A stretch of DNA of 45,037 nt from DAOTYH01 sp034435015 (GCA_034435015.1 DAOTYH010000038.1:1-45037); one strand, 5' to 3'; shown: positions 32,322 to 40,833, counted from the stretch's first letter. The notes: generated from the sequence alone by a model not told the origin. Numbers and translations are program-made.

Positions 32322-32351
32322 ATTGTACTCTTGGTTTAGGGATGAGGGCAA
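32322..32351 (-). promoter_or_regulatory. Possible promoter of the cyclic-nucleotide-binding gene
   Basis: On the - strand TTGCCC (32351-32346) is 18 bases from TACAAT (32327-32322). It would start RNA near 32315, about 63 bases before the GTG at 32252. It lies inside the longer alternative frame and so supports the shorter start. The match is fair. Confidence 0.45.
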
Positions 32352-32392
32352 GAAGGTATATCCTGTCATTTCCTCGAATATGCCTATTACGC

Positions 32393-32421
32393 TTGACGGC
32401 TTTGGTCACCTGCGTTACAAT
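32393..32421 (+). promoter_or_regulatory. Promoter of the lytic transglycosylase gene
   Basis: TTGACG (32393-32398) is followed after exactly 17 bases by TACAAT (32416-32421), one mismatch in each hexamer. RNA would start near 32428, directly before the palindrome at 32433, so a protein bound there would block transcription. Confidence 0.75.
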
Positions 32422-32432
32422 AGCAGCATATT

Positions 32433-32444
32433 GAACATATGTTC
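32433..32444. promoter_or_regulatory. LexA/SOS-type operator (GAAC-N4-GTTC palindrome)
   Basis: GAACATATGTTC is a perfect 12-base palindrome and matches the Gram-positive-type LexA (Cheo/DinR) box core GAAC-N4-GTTC, including the preferred ATAT centre. The flanking bases are T on both sides instead of C and G. It lies about +5 to +16 relative to the predicted start of the transglycosylase transcript, a classic repressor position. LexA control is inferred; lexA is not in the window. Confidence 0.65.
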
Positions 32445-32467
32445 TTATTAGAGCGGCGAGCGAATCG

Positions 32468-33265
32468 GTGAGAGCGAAAGACAACAAAGAACCCCTCATA
32501 CCAAAGGGCAAATCCCCTGTACCTTCTAAGCCGCCTATACCCCCTGCAAGGCGTAAGCCGCGTTTGCGGGTCGTGCTACTGGAAGTGTTGTTTTTCCTTG
32601 CATTGGCGACGTTTGGTTTCAGTGTCGTTTCGTCCCTGCTACAGCCTGAGGGGGAGGAGAGAGTCCTTGTTCTTCCTTCCTTTCTACAGGCACAGGTCAG
32701 GGAGGTTCAAGCCGCTGGATTGTATGAAGCGCCCAGTCATCGGCCAACCCCTGCCCCATCCCTTTCGCCGATATTTATGCCTTCTGTGCGATACTGGGAG
32801 GAGAACCTCCTCCGCTGGGGGGCAGAGTATGGAATTGATCCCAACCTTGCGGCGACTGTGATGCAGATCGAGTCATGTGGTGATCCCGCCGCCGGGTCGC
32901 GTGCCGGGGCGATTGGCCTCTTTCAGGTGATGCCGTTCCATTTTGAAGAAGGAGAAGACCCTTACGACCCGGATACTAATGCCCGGCGCGGGCTGGAATA
33001 TCTGGCACGCGGGTTAGAGCTTTCGGGTGGTCATGCCGGGCTGGCACTGGCGGGTTACAACGGCGGCCACGCTGTGATCAACAGAGGCTATGAGAGATGG
33101 GCTACAGAGACACAGCGGTATTACCGCTGGGGGAGTGGTATTTATCGTGAGGCCTCTGCTGGATGGGATAGCAGTCCTACCCTGGCCGCGTGGCTGGCCG
33201 CTGGCGGGCAGTCTCTGTGTGATCAGGCTGAAGAAAGGCTGGGACTGGTTGAGCCTTCTGACTGA
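32468..33265 (+). CDS. Membrane-anchored lytic transglycosylase (SLT domain)
   Basis: The 265-residue protein has a basic Pro-rich cytoplasmic start, one membrane segment (~34-57), a linker, and an SLT goose-lysozyme-like domain (~105-215). That domain has the catalytic Glu135 in MQIESCGDP, GAIGLFQVMP and LAGYNGG. Such enzymes cleave peptidoglycan between MurNAc and GlcNAc outside the membrane. The start is a GTG at 32468 with only a weak ribosome-binding site; no ATG lies near. A promoter and a LexA-type palindrome precede it. Confidence 0.9.
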   Translation: MRAKDNKEPLIPKGKSPVPSKPPIPPARRKPRLRVVLLEVLFFLALATFGFSVVSSLLQPEGEERVLVLPSFLQAQVREVQAAGLYEAPSHRPTPAPSLSPIFMPSVRYWEENLLRWGAEYGIDPNLAATVMQIESCGDPAAGSRAGAIGLFQVMPFHFEEGEDPYDPDTNARRGLEYLARGLELSGGHAGLALAGYNGGHAVINRGYERWATETQRYYRWGSGIYREASAGWDSSPTLAAWLAAGGQSLCDQAEERLGLVEPSD

Positions 33266-33294
33266 GCGCAGATAAGAGGCCTGTTGTATGATCA

Positions 33295-33333
33295 AAACGA
33301 AGAAGGACGAGAGGAGTGCGTCCTTCTTCGTTT
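33295..33333. terminator. Bidirectional terminator between convergent genes
   Basis: A perfect 15-bp stem, AAACGAAGAAGGACG (33295-33309) and CGTCCTTCTTCGTTT (33319-33333), with a 9-base loop lies between the + strand transglycosylase (ends 33265) and the - strand DUF1232 gene (ends 33348). The T-richer side (TTTTG) serves the - strand; TTTG serves the + strand. Confidence 0.88.
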
Positions 33334-33347
33334 GTATGTCTCGTGGA

Positions 33348-34040
33348 TCACTTGTCAGGCGGCACGATGGGGCGTGCGCTCCCCTCGATGATGGGGCCGT
33401 GCCCCGACCCCCCTCCACCTCCTGAAGTCCCTTGATCTCCCTTTGCGATGTCCTGCATGAACTTTTTGATCCCATTCCAGACCGTGCCGCTGACAAACTT
33501 ATCGGCCTTATCGAGCAGGTCCTTCATGGACTGAAGGACATCTTCGTCACCGTCCCAGTGTTGGCGCAGGATGTCTTCGCCTGCCTGTCCCATCATTTTG
33601 ACTACTCGGTTCAGCGCGATCATGCCGACGATGGCGTCGTCAATCAGGCCGGCAGGACCCATCACAGCTTCCGGCATCAAGTCAACCGGGATGATGATAT
33701 AGGCTGAGGCCGCGGCGATCTCCGCCTTCAGCGTGGCGGAAACACGGGCATCACCCATCAGACGGACAAACAAGGCCATAATGTCAGGCACAAGCAGAAT
33801 ATACTTGGTGACTTCTTTGCCTGCCCCGGCACCCTGTGCCCACCTGACAATCTTACCCCGTACCCGCTGGTAGAAATCCTGTGCCTGCATGGCGTTATAT
33901 TCTGTAGGCACAGGCATAACCGCCTTCGGCTCTACCGAGGGCGGCTTATCAATGTCCAAGTAGTCGTAGTTCAGACCTCGTATCGGATCAGACCCCCAGG
34001 GGGCTGGGCCGGATGGAACTTTCTTCTTCTGCTCTGGCAT
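33348..34040 (-). CDS. DUF1232 (YkvA-like) protein
   Basis: The ATG at 34040 (MPEQKKKVPSGPAPWG) has a well-placed AGAGGTGAG; the frame continues upstream to 34145 without one. The 230-residue product has a Pro-rich start and a DUF1232 domain (~110-165) with the diagnostic AAASAYIIIPVDLMPEAVMG and LIDDAIVG. It ends in a Gly/Ser-rich low-complexity tail. DUF1232 proteins are of unknown function and often membrane-associated. It ends at the shared terminator. Confidence 0.82.
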   Translation of the reverse strand: MPEQKKKVPSGPAPWGSDPIRGLNYDYLDIDKPPSVEPKAVMPVPTEYNAMQAQDFYQRVRGKIVRWAQGAGAGKEVTKYILLVPDIMALFVRLMGDARVSATLKAEIAAASAYIIIPVDLMPEAVMGPAGLIDDAIVGMIALNRVVKMMGQAGEDILRQHWDGDEDVLQSMKDLLDKADKFVSGTVWNGIKKFMQDIAKGDQGTSGGGGGSGHGPIIEGSARPIVPPDK

Positions 34041-34110
34041 GTAACTCACCTCTTGCTTTCTTCGGCTATACCCTGCCCGTGGTGAAAAGGCAGGAAGTGC
34101 TGGCCTGCAC

Positions 34111-34341
34111 TTAGAAGATACCCCGCACAACCAATAATACACCAATCAACGCCAGCGGAATGCCGACAACAGCCCCGATCACAGTCAAACAGATCACGAT
34201 GCCAACGATCATTAGTGCCAGCCCCATGACAACTGCCGCTAACCGGCCCGTTGCTTCCAAGATCAAGCCGGCTAACCGCCAGACGGCCCAAAAAGGCCAT
34301 AACAATACAGGTATCCTATGCCTATGCTCTCGGACTGACAT
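34111..34341 (-). CDS. Small two-helix membrane protein
   Basis: Starts are possible at 34389, 34374, 34359 and 34341. The last, MSVREHRHRIPVLLWPF, has AAAGGA at the right distance and gives 76 residues. The product has a basic start and two hydrophobic segments (ILEATGRLAAVVMGLALMIV and an ICLTVIGAVVGIPLALIGVL-like second helix). No family was recognised. It lies 70 bases upstream of the DUF1232 gene in the same direction and may share its transcript. Confidence 0.6.
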   Translation of the reverse strand: MSVREHRHRIPVLLWPFWAVWRLAGLILEATGRLAAVVMGLALMIVGIVICLTVIGAVVGIPLALIGVLLVVRGIF

Positions 34342-34437
34342 TTCCCATTCCTTTGCCATGAAGTTAGCGCTCATCCTATTTATACGCACAATCGGGGCAA
34401 AGGTTGCCAGCAGGCATTTCCAGCATCTGATAGCCGC

Positions 34438-34563
34438 CTATGAAAAGGGGCTTTTTGTCAGAAAGCCCCAAGCTAAAAGCATGACAGCAATGAGTAGGAT
34501 ATGAATGATAAGCGCTAGCGCTATAGTGAGTGAGCCTAGATAGGGAGAGGTCTTTCTTATCAA
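34438..34563 (-). CDS. Possible 41-residue single-helix membrane peptide
   Basis: A short frame starting at TTG (34563) encodes MIRKTSPYLGSLTIALALII followed by HILLIAVMLLAWGFLTKSPFS. That gives a basic start, one strong membrane helix and a basic end. A TACAAT box lies 20 bases upstream on the - strand (34589-34584). There is no good ribosome-binding site, and a hairpin overlaps the last codons. It sits between two terminators in a 306-base gap. The composition is suggestive but may be chance. Confidence 0.25.
   Translation of the reverse strand: MIRKTSPYLGSLTIALALIIHILLIAVMLLAWGFLTKSPFS
34447..34469 (-). terminator. Possible terminator in the 34390-34695 gap
   Basis: GGGGCTTT (34447-34454) pairs with AAAGCCCC (34462-34469) around a 7-base loop, and on the - strand the stem is followed by TTTTC. 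It would end any transcript from the gap before the small membrane protein gene. Confidence 0.5.
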
Positions 34564-34632
34564 CTGTTGCTCAGTACAGGAACATTGTAAGGTGAGGTTT
34601 ACTAAAAGTATCCTTTTGCACCAAGAGGCCTT

Positions 34633-34670
34633 AAAAACAGCCGCCCTCCACTACAAAGAGGGCGGCTGTT
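34633..34670 (-). terminator. Intrinsic terminator of the MFS transporter gene
   Basis: A perfect 13-bp stem, AACAGCCGCCCTC (34636-34648) and GAGGGCGGCTGTT (34658-34670), is followed on the - strand by a run of T (34637-34633). It lies 26 bases after the transporter stop. Confidence 0.92.
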
Positions 34671-34695
34671 CATGTGATGGCAAGTGAATAGGCTC

Positions 34696-36093
34696 TTAAC
34701 CAGCCGCAGAAGAAAGTTGTTTCTCTTTTTGGCGGTGTAATTCGTCCAGTTGGGCACGGACTTCAGAGAGCCGCTTGCCATGCAGGGGGTAGAACCGCAG
34801 TGCAAAGACTGTCACCAGTACAGCCAGAATGGGTGCGCCGGCCATCAAGAAGCGGAATCCCCATACTGCCGACACGGGCTGTACCGGCACGGGTACGCCT
34901 TCAGAGGGAGCGATATAGCCCGTCAGGGGAAGAATGGTAGCAATCAAGATAGCTTCGGCAGAGAATGCCAGCCGGATGATCGCTCCGTTCATCCCGAAGA
35001 ACATCCCTTCGCGTCGGTGCCCGACGATCAACTCGTCCTCGTCAATCACATCTGAGATCAGCAGGTCAGACAGCATCAGCAGGCCGGGCAGACCCAGTAC
35101 CAGCGTGCATGTCCCGATGATGGCTGTGGTGAAGTCAAATGCAACCAGCACAATGATCAGACCGGGGATGAAAGCGAGTGAAGCGTAAATCCATGCCCGG
35201 CGTGACCCAATGCGCTGGGTGATCTTCGTCCAGACAAACATAGCCGGGATTGAGAGGATGAACGGCACTCCTAACAGCAGTGACTCCTGCAGGGCGGCAC
35301 TGAGGCCGCCGGGGATATCGGTCAAACGGATGACATACTTGGCGTAAAATGGAAGTGCCGCCACCATGATGTTGAAGATAAACTCTTTAGCCAGATTAGC
35401 CAGCAGAAACCAGCGAAAACTGCGGCTGGTCAGGCTGGCCTTGAGTGCTTTGAAAAGAGGCAGACCTTTTTCGGCCTGATGAAGCTCAGGTTGCTCGCGA
35501 CTGCCCAACAGTGAGACAAAGAAAGAGACGGCTGTCACAGCGCCAAATGTCAGGGCCATGCCGGTCCAGCCGAGTTGATCGATCACGATGGGAGTCAGTG
35601 CCAGTGCCAGAATCAACCCTAGAATGCTGAACACCTGCCGCCAGCCGGATACAGCCGCCCGCTCTCTCAGATCGGGCAACATCTCCGGGAAGAGCGCCGT
35701 CCAGGCGATCACAACCAGTGTCCATAATGTATCGAAGGCAAATACGGTTAAGATGAAATAGGCGACCAACAACCATGTATCCACCTGCCGGGGTGGTGTC
35801 CACATGAGGATAAAGAATACCGCCATCGGCAGGGTGGCAAATGCGATGTACGGGATACGCCGTCCAAAGTGTGAGCGGGTGTTGTCACTTAACTGCCCCA
35901 TCAGCGGGTCGTTGATCGCGTTCCACAGCCCGTAGATGAACCATACTGTGCCGATCAGCGCGGCACTGATGCCGATCTCATCAATGTAAAGAAATTGGAT
36001 ACGGTTGTTGAAGGCTTGATAAGAGAGCGCTGCGCCAAGTGAACCGGCGGCATAGGCGATCTTCTGCCAGCCTTTTAGTGATTGCCTGTTCAT
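34696..36093 (-). CDS. GPH-type MFS transporter (sugar:cation symporter family)
   Basis: The 465-residue protein has about 12 membrane segments. It shows the GPH/MFS_2 features WNAINDPLMGQLSDNTRSHF with GRRIPYI (~55-82) and, in the second half, LISDVIDEDELIVGHRREGM. Members move sugars or glycosides with H+ or Na+; the substrate cannot be assigned. The ATG follows GAGGAGG with ideal spacing. It is a single-gene unit with its own terminator. Confidence 0.88.
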   Translation of the reverse strand: MNRQSLKGWQKIAYAAGSLGAALSYQAFNNRIQFLYIDEIGISAALIGTVWFIYGLWNAINDPLMGQLSDNTRSHFGRRIPYIAFATLPMAVFFILMWTPPRQVDTWLLVAYFILTVFAFDTLWTLVVIAWTALFPEMLPDLRERAAVSGWRQVFSILGLILALALTPIVIDQLGWTGMALTFGAVTAVSFFVSLLGSREQPELHQAEKGLPLFKALKASLTSRSFRWFLLANLAKEFIFNIMVAALPFYAKYVIRLTDIPGGLSAALQESLLLGVPFILSIPAMFVWTKITQRIGSRRAWIYASLAFIPGLIIVLVAFDFTTAIIGTCTLVLGLPGLLMLSDLLISDVIDEDELIVGHRREGMFFGMNGAIIRLAFSAEAILIATILPLTGYIAPSEGVPVPVQPVSAVWGFRFLMAGAPILAVLVTVFALRFYPLHGKRLSEVRAQLDELHRQKEKQLSSAAG

Positions 36094-36286
36094 GAAACCT
36101 CCTCTTGGGGGAGCACTGTGAGATGTAATGAAGAAGACTATAAGCCACTGGAAACTATTTTACTATTCAATACGATTCAGTGGCCGGATCGGGAATGGCG
36201 GGGGTATGATCAAGGGGTAGGTAATTCCCACGATGCCGACTTTTCATCGTCATTCTGACCTACTTTCCTCACTTGGAGTGATAGCT

Positions 36287-36478
36287 TTGAACGAGCCACA
36301 GCCGCAGTCATCTATCAACCAGCTTGTACAGGAGATTAATGAACTGGAACGTCAGTTAAGTGAGTTGAAACGCAATGTGCCTATGCACTCGGCCTCCGTG
36401 TCACAACTGATGCGTATCGAGGAACTGGAGGAAGAATTGACAGCTAAGAAGGCCAAGCTTGCCAGCCTGAGGACTTAA
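36287..36478 (+). CDS. Small coiled-coil protein
   Basis: The product is almost wholly a charged coiled coil (INQLVQEINELERQLSELKR, RIEELEEELTAKKAKLASL) of 63 residues from a TTG at 36287 with GGAG at 36275. An ATG at 36233 in the same frame would give 81 residues but lacks a ribosome-binding site. TATGAT at 36205-36210 may be a -10. No family was recognised. It runs convergently into the glycosyltransferase gene with only 5 bases between the stops and no terminator. Confidence 0.6.
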   Translation: MNEPQPQSSINQLVQEINELERQLSELKRNVPMHSASVSQLMRIEELEEELTAKKAKLASLRT

Positions 36479-36483
36479 CCCAC

Positions 36484-38490
36484 TTATCTAAGAGGGATAA
36501 CGATCTGCTGTCCGGCAGGGTTACCCGCAGAATCCAGCACGTCTACTCCCTGCACCTCACCATCCCGCAGGGAGTACATGGCAATCACCAGGTAATAATC
36601 ACCATTGATGGGAGCATCCTCAGCAATGGACAGGCTGACCGCTGTCGTGATCTGGTCGCCGGTGTGCCACGACGCGGTTCGCAAAAAGGGCCTGTCCTCC
36701 TGCGCCCAGCGTTGCCAGTCGTTGGTAAAAAGCTGAACTGTGAACATATAGTCGGTTGAGGTAGCTGGTATCTCACGCACCTGCCATGTGAGTAACAGGA
36801 GCAGTCTTTCACCGGCAGTGAGCAGACTGCGCAGGTTGGCTGTCTCCGGAGCAATATTTATCAGGTCTATCCCGTTTGAGAGACGTGCCTGTGGCATGTC
36901 CTGATAAGTCTGTGGCGGCGGGCGAATCTCAATGGTGTATGACCCATCGGGGTTCGTGTTGATCCATACATACGTGCTGGCAGGCGCTACCTCCATGTCG
37001 TCTCCTTCGAGCAGATAGGGGTTGAAGTCGCCCAGCAGCGCATCAAACTCTGCCGCGCCGCCTTCGTAGTCGGGGTCATCACCAGTCGTGTGTATCACGA
37101 TGGGCAGATGTTCCGGTCCGGCAAACTGCCGGGCTAAGCGTGCTGTCTCCCAGATTTCACGTGCCGGGATGCCATGCCCCCCGTAGGTTCTCTGGACGCT
37201 TACAAAGCGCAACATTCCGAAATACTCGACTGATTGCCAGCCGATCAGAGCCGCCAGCCATGCTGTACCTGCCCCAACCAGCAAAACAGCCCTCTTTTTA
37301 TGCGGCAGGCGGGCTTTCAGCCAATCATAAGCGGCTACGAAGAAGATGGCAAGCATAAGATGCTGGGCTGGGTAGAGCTGGATGAAGTGGTGAGGGAAGA
37401 TTGCTCCGCGTGAGGCTGTCCACATCCCCACCGGCAATAGGAACCACAGAGTCAGCAGGGTGTAGCGTGCCCGTGAAGCAGGGAAGGGGGGAGACCCGTC
37501 CGTAGCCACAGCAGAGCTTTCGGTCTTGTGCGGGGGCAGGATCGCCATAGCGGCTACGTACCCCAAGCCGGCAAAAATGAAACCCATCTCGCTCAGGTCG
37601 AGGAAACTCAAGTCAGGGAGCGGCAGGCTGGCGTAGTAATCCATGAAGCGGTTGCCTGCAAGGGCATGAAACTGATAGCCTGTGGCGATCTGAGCGGCAT
37701 ACTGGAGGGACAGGAGGGAAATGGGCGCCTGATTGATAGGCTCTCCTGTAGAAGATAGGGCTGTACCGGCCAGCGTCTGGGTGGAGAGAATACCGGCTAT
37801 ATAGGGCGCCATCAGCACAAACATGCCGGCCAGCCCAAGCAAAGCCCTTCCCCATTCTTGGCGGGTGGCAGGCCGGATCGCCTTGAGTGAACGCGGGTGC
37901 AGGATCAGCGCCAGACCCAGCACCCCTGCAAAGGCTATGCCTCCCAGATGCAGTCCCATCAGCGCGCCCAGTGCAACCAGCACCCAGGGGAGTGACCTCT
38001 TGTCGCGCTCGGCGATCAATGCATACAAGGCCAGCATGAACCCCAGCGTGACCGCCGGCAGATTCTGTGACCAGATTTTTCGGCTATAGAAAGTAGCCCA
38101 CGGGGAAGCGGCGAACAGCACAGCGGCGATCAGCCCGACGCGCTCATTGAAGTAGCGGCGCCCCAGTACGAATGTCAGCCAGACAGCAATCACCCCCAGC
38201 GCACCAAGGAACAGGACAGCTAAAGACGGGTCGCGGGTCACGCTAAAGGGGATCGCCAGCAGGTAAACAGTCAGCGGGGGGTGGGGAATGCCCAGACTAG
38301 ATGTCACACCGCGCGTTGGCCATACTCCCTCATGGATGAAAGCCAACGCGCGGCGGGCAACTGTTGCCTCGTCATATTTAAACTCGGTGATGCCCGGCCA
38401 GCTCAGACGCATGACGGCCGCAAAGATCAAGACTGCCGCCAACAGCCATTGGGTCAGAGGAGATACAGGAGGCCGGGTAGATGGTGACAA
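36484..38490 (-). CDS. PMT/ArnT-like membrane glycosyltransferase
   Basis: The 668-residue protein has an N-terminal half with some ten membrane segments and a C-terminal soluble, presumably extracytoplasmic, domain (~440-668). The GT-C acidic pair Asp40-Glu41 in EFKYDEATVARRAL, RYFNERVGLIAAVLFAASPW and FYSRKIWSQNLP fit the PMT_2 family, which uses polyprenyl-phosphate sugars. Donor and acceptor are unknown. The start is a TTG at 38490 behind GAGG, 8 bases after the MogA-like stop, so it is probably coupled to that gene. Confidence 0.82.
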   Translation of the reverse strand: MSPSTRPPVSPLTQWLLAAVLIFAAVMRLSWPGITEFKYDEATVARRALAFIHEGVWPTRGVTSSLGIPHPPLTVYLLAIPFSVTRDPSLAVLFLGALGVIAVWLTFVLGRRYFNERVGLIAAVLFAASPWATFYSRKIWSQNLPAVTLGFMLALYALIAERDKRSLPWVLVALGALMGLHLGGIAFAGVLGLALILHPRSLKAIRPATRQEWGRALLGLAGMFVLMAPYIAGILSTQTLAGTALSSTGEPINQAPISLLSLQYAAQIATGYQFHALAGNRFMDYYASLPLPDLSFLDLSEMGFIFAGLGYVAAMAILPPHKTESSAVATDGSPPFPASRARYTLLTLWFLLPVGMWTASRGAIFPHHFIQLYPAQHLMLAIFFVAAYDWLKARLPHKKRAVLLVGAGTAWLAALIGWQSVEYFGMLRFVSVQRTYGGHGIPAREIWETARLARQFAGPEHLPIVIHTTGDDPDYEGGAAEFDALLGDFNPYLLEGDDMEVAPASTYVWINTNPDGSYTIEIRPPPQTYQDMPQARLSNGIDLINIAPETANLRSLLTAGERLLLLLTWQVREIPATSTDYMFTVQLFTNDWQRWAQEDRPFLRTASWHTGDQITTAVSLSIAEDAPINGDYYLVIAMYSLRDGEVQGVDVLDSAGNPAGQQIVIPLR

Positions 38491-38498
38491 AGCCGGCC

Positions 38499-39023
38499 TC
38501 AGGCTTGTTGGACGAATTGATGGCCGGCCTCTGAGCCGGGCGTTTCGGTAAGCAACTCCAGGGCATGGGGAAGCACCGGCAAAATGACTTCCAGTCCCTC
38601 TCTGACTGCCTTAGGGTTGCCGGGCAGATTAACGATCAAGGTCCGAGCGCGAATGCCGCTTATTGCCCGTGACAGCATGGCGTGCGGCGTGATCCGCAGG
38701 CTGGCCGCACGTATAGCTTCAGCGATACCGGGCGCTTCCCGCTCAATGACAGCGCGGGTAGCCTCTGGCGTGACATCACGCGGGGCAAAGCCGGTGCCGC
38801 CGGTCGTGATAATCAGATCAAGATGGAGTTCATCAACCCAGCGTGTCAACTGGCTTTTAATATATTCCCGCTCATCGGGGATAGTGGCCATATGCGTGAC
38901 CCGCCAGCCCAGCCGCCCTTCAATGATGCTTTTGATCAGCGGCCCGGACACATCATCCATCTTTTGGGCATAGGCCCGGTCGCTGATTGTCAGGATACCA
39001 ACTTGCACAGCTTTAATCCTCAT
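38499..39023 (-). CDS. MogA/MoaB-family molybdopterin-binding protein
   Basis: The 174-residue protein has the family blocks VGILTISDRAYAQKMDDVSG, LIITTGGTGFAPRDVTPEAT and the C-terminal NLPGNPKAVREGL. Such proteins adenylate molybdopterin before metal insertion. No other molybdenum cofactor gene is nearby. Its start overlaps the end of the PHP-AlbA_2 gene by 11 bases, so it is co-translated with an apparently unrelated protein. Confidence 0.93.
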   Translation of the reverse strand: MRIKAVQVGILTISDRAYAQKMDDVSGPLIKSIIEGRLGWRVTHMATIPDEREYIKSQLTRWVDELHLDLIITTGGTGFAPRDVTPEATRAVIEREAPGIAEAIRAASLRITPHAMLSRAISGIRARTLIVNLPGNPKAVREGLEVILPVLPHALELLTETPGSEAGHQFVQQA

Positions 39024-40755
39024 CCTCTAAGCCCAGCAGTTCGCGCCAAGCGCTGTGGACACTGTCTTGGACGCCTTCCTCAGTAACGCCGTAATAGATG
39101 CGCGTTTTGCCGTCAGTGCGCTGAGCCAGATCATAACGGGTCTTGCCTGCACGTGTATAACTCTGGATCAGGGCAATATCGCCATGCCACTTCAGCTTGC
39201 TAAGATCAACCGTCTTGTTTTCGACCTGCGTGATGGCATAGTGCCACAGTTTACGGGCCGATTCGCGTGTCACGTTGCGGACAATATTCCCGTTGCGCAG
39301 ATCGCGGACATGGTGGTAGTAGGTATCGTTACGTTTTTCGGTGGCGATTACTTCAACCCCGGTGCGTGGAGCCTCGATCAGGTCACCGGCTGTATTGTCC
39401 TTCTGGGAGGGTGTCTCCTCAATTTCGGGCGGGCATGGTTGGTTGGCCTGCACCCTCCGATTACGAAGCACCAGTTGCACGATCTCGTCCCGCACTGCGA
39501 GGCTGGTCTCGGTTTCGTCCCGCACATAGATTTTGTTCTCATCAATGGCGTACGGCGGGTCATCCCCTGCCGGGACCTGCACACGGATCACAGGGACGCC
39601 TTCCGTCTGAAGCACATCTACCTGAATTTCAAGCGGGGGGGTGAGCTTGCGCTGTATCTCGGCCTTAAGCTGTTCCACAGCCCGGTTAATGTTGGGGACG
39701 CCGACCGGCTTCACCTTTGGGTTGCTTGAAACGCCGATATAGAGAGTCCCGCCGTTGGTGTTCGCCATGGAGCAGATGTCGGTGATAATATTGTAGAGCC
39801 GCCCTCCGCGTGTTTCCATACTCTCATGAAAGGCTGTGACAATCGAAGGGCCTTGCTGACGGGCCGCTAATACATGGTCATAAGGCGGGGTCGTAGCCCC
39901 CTGATAGGGGCGGGTGCGGGCGAGGTCACTGCCTGTAAGGACCTCATACAGCGCTTCAAAACTCAACTCCGGCAGAAGCACCTCAGTAACACGATCTCCA
40001 ATGCCCAGATTCTTCGGGTTACGGGGGTCGCGTTCTAGACGGTGGGCATCTGACCCTTGAATACAGCGCATAGGGCGCGGGTATTCCGGCTTAGAGCCGT
40101 CAAAGAAGTTCGCGGTTGCACGCCTTCCGTGCCGGTCGAGATCAGTGACTTCAAGGGCGTGCAGGTTGGCGTCCTGTGTGTAAGCAATACGTGTCTGCCC
40201 GCCAAATGAAAGGCCAAGCATGGCAACCCCATGGCTTGTATTGGCGTGAGCCGCGATCACAATCCCGCCCGCCTCGCGGATAGCGGCATAGGCGGTCAGA
40301 ACGTCGGCGGATGCCCCTACGTTGGTGTCGCCTGCATCGAGAGCCTCGGAGGGAATATTGAGATCAAGCAATAGATGCTCTAGATAGCGAATCTGGGTCT
40401 GGGGTGAGAAGATACCCAGAATATGAAAGCCGAATGTGGCTGTAAACTCGAAACCCGGCAGGATCAACATCTTCTCATACAGGCGGCGGTATTCGTTGAG
40501 ACGATGTTGTTCGTCGGGGTTCATGCGCCCTAGTTGTTCCAGTTGTTCTAATAGGGCTATCTCCTCAGCTATCTGACGGTGGCCTCGTACTGTGTTGTGA
40601 TCGGTCAGGGCGATGATATTCAAGCCGTGCCGCTCGGCCTGCTGGAGAATATCCAGATAAGAAACACCCGCCTGCTGATAATCCTTCGATGCGGGCGTGT
40701 GTAGATGTAAATCCATCCGGTACCACTGCATCCCGGAGTGTTTGTCTTTGCTCAC
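39013..40755 (-). CDS. PHP phosphoesterase fused to an AlbA_2 (Schlafen-type) domain
   Basis: The 580-residue protein has three parts. Residues ~10-285 are a PHP metal hydrolase with DLHLHTPASKD (15-25), ALTDHNT (49-55), GFEFTATFGFHILG (101-114), His170 in IAAHANT, and Asp236/His238 in GSDAHRL. Residues ~300-415 resemble AlbA_2/AAA_4 domains (ITDICSMANTNGGTLYIGVS). Residues ~465-575 are an unassigned basic domain (RDLRNGNIVRNVTRESARKL, KWHGDIALIQSY). The GTG start is behind AAGGAA. A nucleic-acid-linked hydrolase is likely but the substrate is unknown. It overlaps the MogA-like gene. Confidence 0.8.
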   Translation of the reverse strand: MSKDKHSGMQWYRMDLHLHTPASKDYQQAGVSYLDILQQAERHGLNIIALTDHNTVRGHRQIAEEIALLEQLEQLGRMNPDEQHRLNEYRRLYEKMLILPGFEFTATFGFHILGIFSPQTQIRYLEHLLLDLNIPSEALDAGDTNVGASADVLTAYAAIREAGGIVIAAHANTSHGVAMLGLSFGGQTRIAYTQDANLHALEVTDLDRHGRRATANFFDGSKPEYPRPMRCIQGSDAHRLERDPRNPKNLGIGDRVTEVLLPELSFEALYEVLTGSDLARTRPYQGATTPPYDHVLAARQQGPSIVTAFHESMETRGGRLYNIITDICSMANTNGGTLYIGVSSNPKVKPVGVPNINRAVEQLKAEIQRKLTPPLEIQVDVLQTEGVPVIRVQVPAGDDPPYAIDENKIYVRDETETSLAVRDEIVQLVLRNRRVQANQPCPPEIEETPSQKDNTAGDLIEAPRTGVEVIATEKRNDTYYHHVRDLRNGNIVRNVTRESARKLWHYAITQVENKTVDLSKLKWHGDIALIQSYTRAGKTRYDLAQRTDGKTRIYYGVTEEGVQDSVHSAWRELLGLEDED

Positions 40756-40833
40756 ATTTGTATTCCTTCCCTGAAAACTATGTGTCCTTAATCATGAACC
40801 AGTAAACCTGTGTCCTGTATCGGTGAGGCGGCC

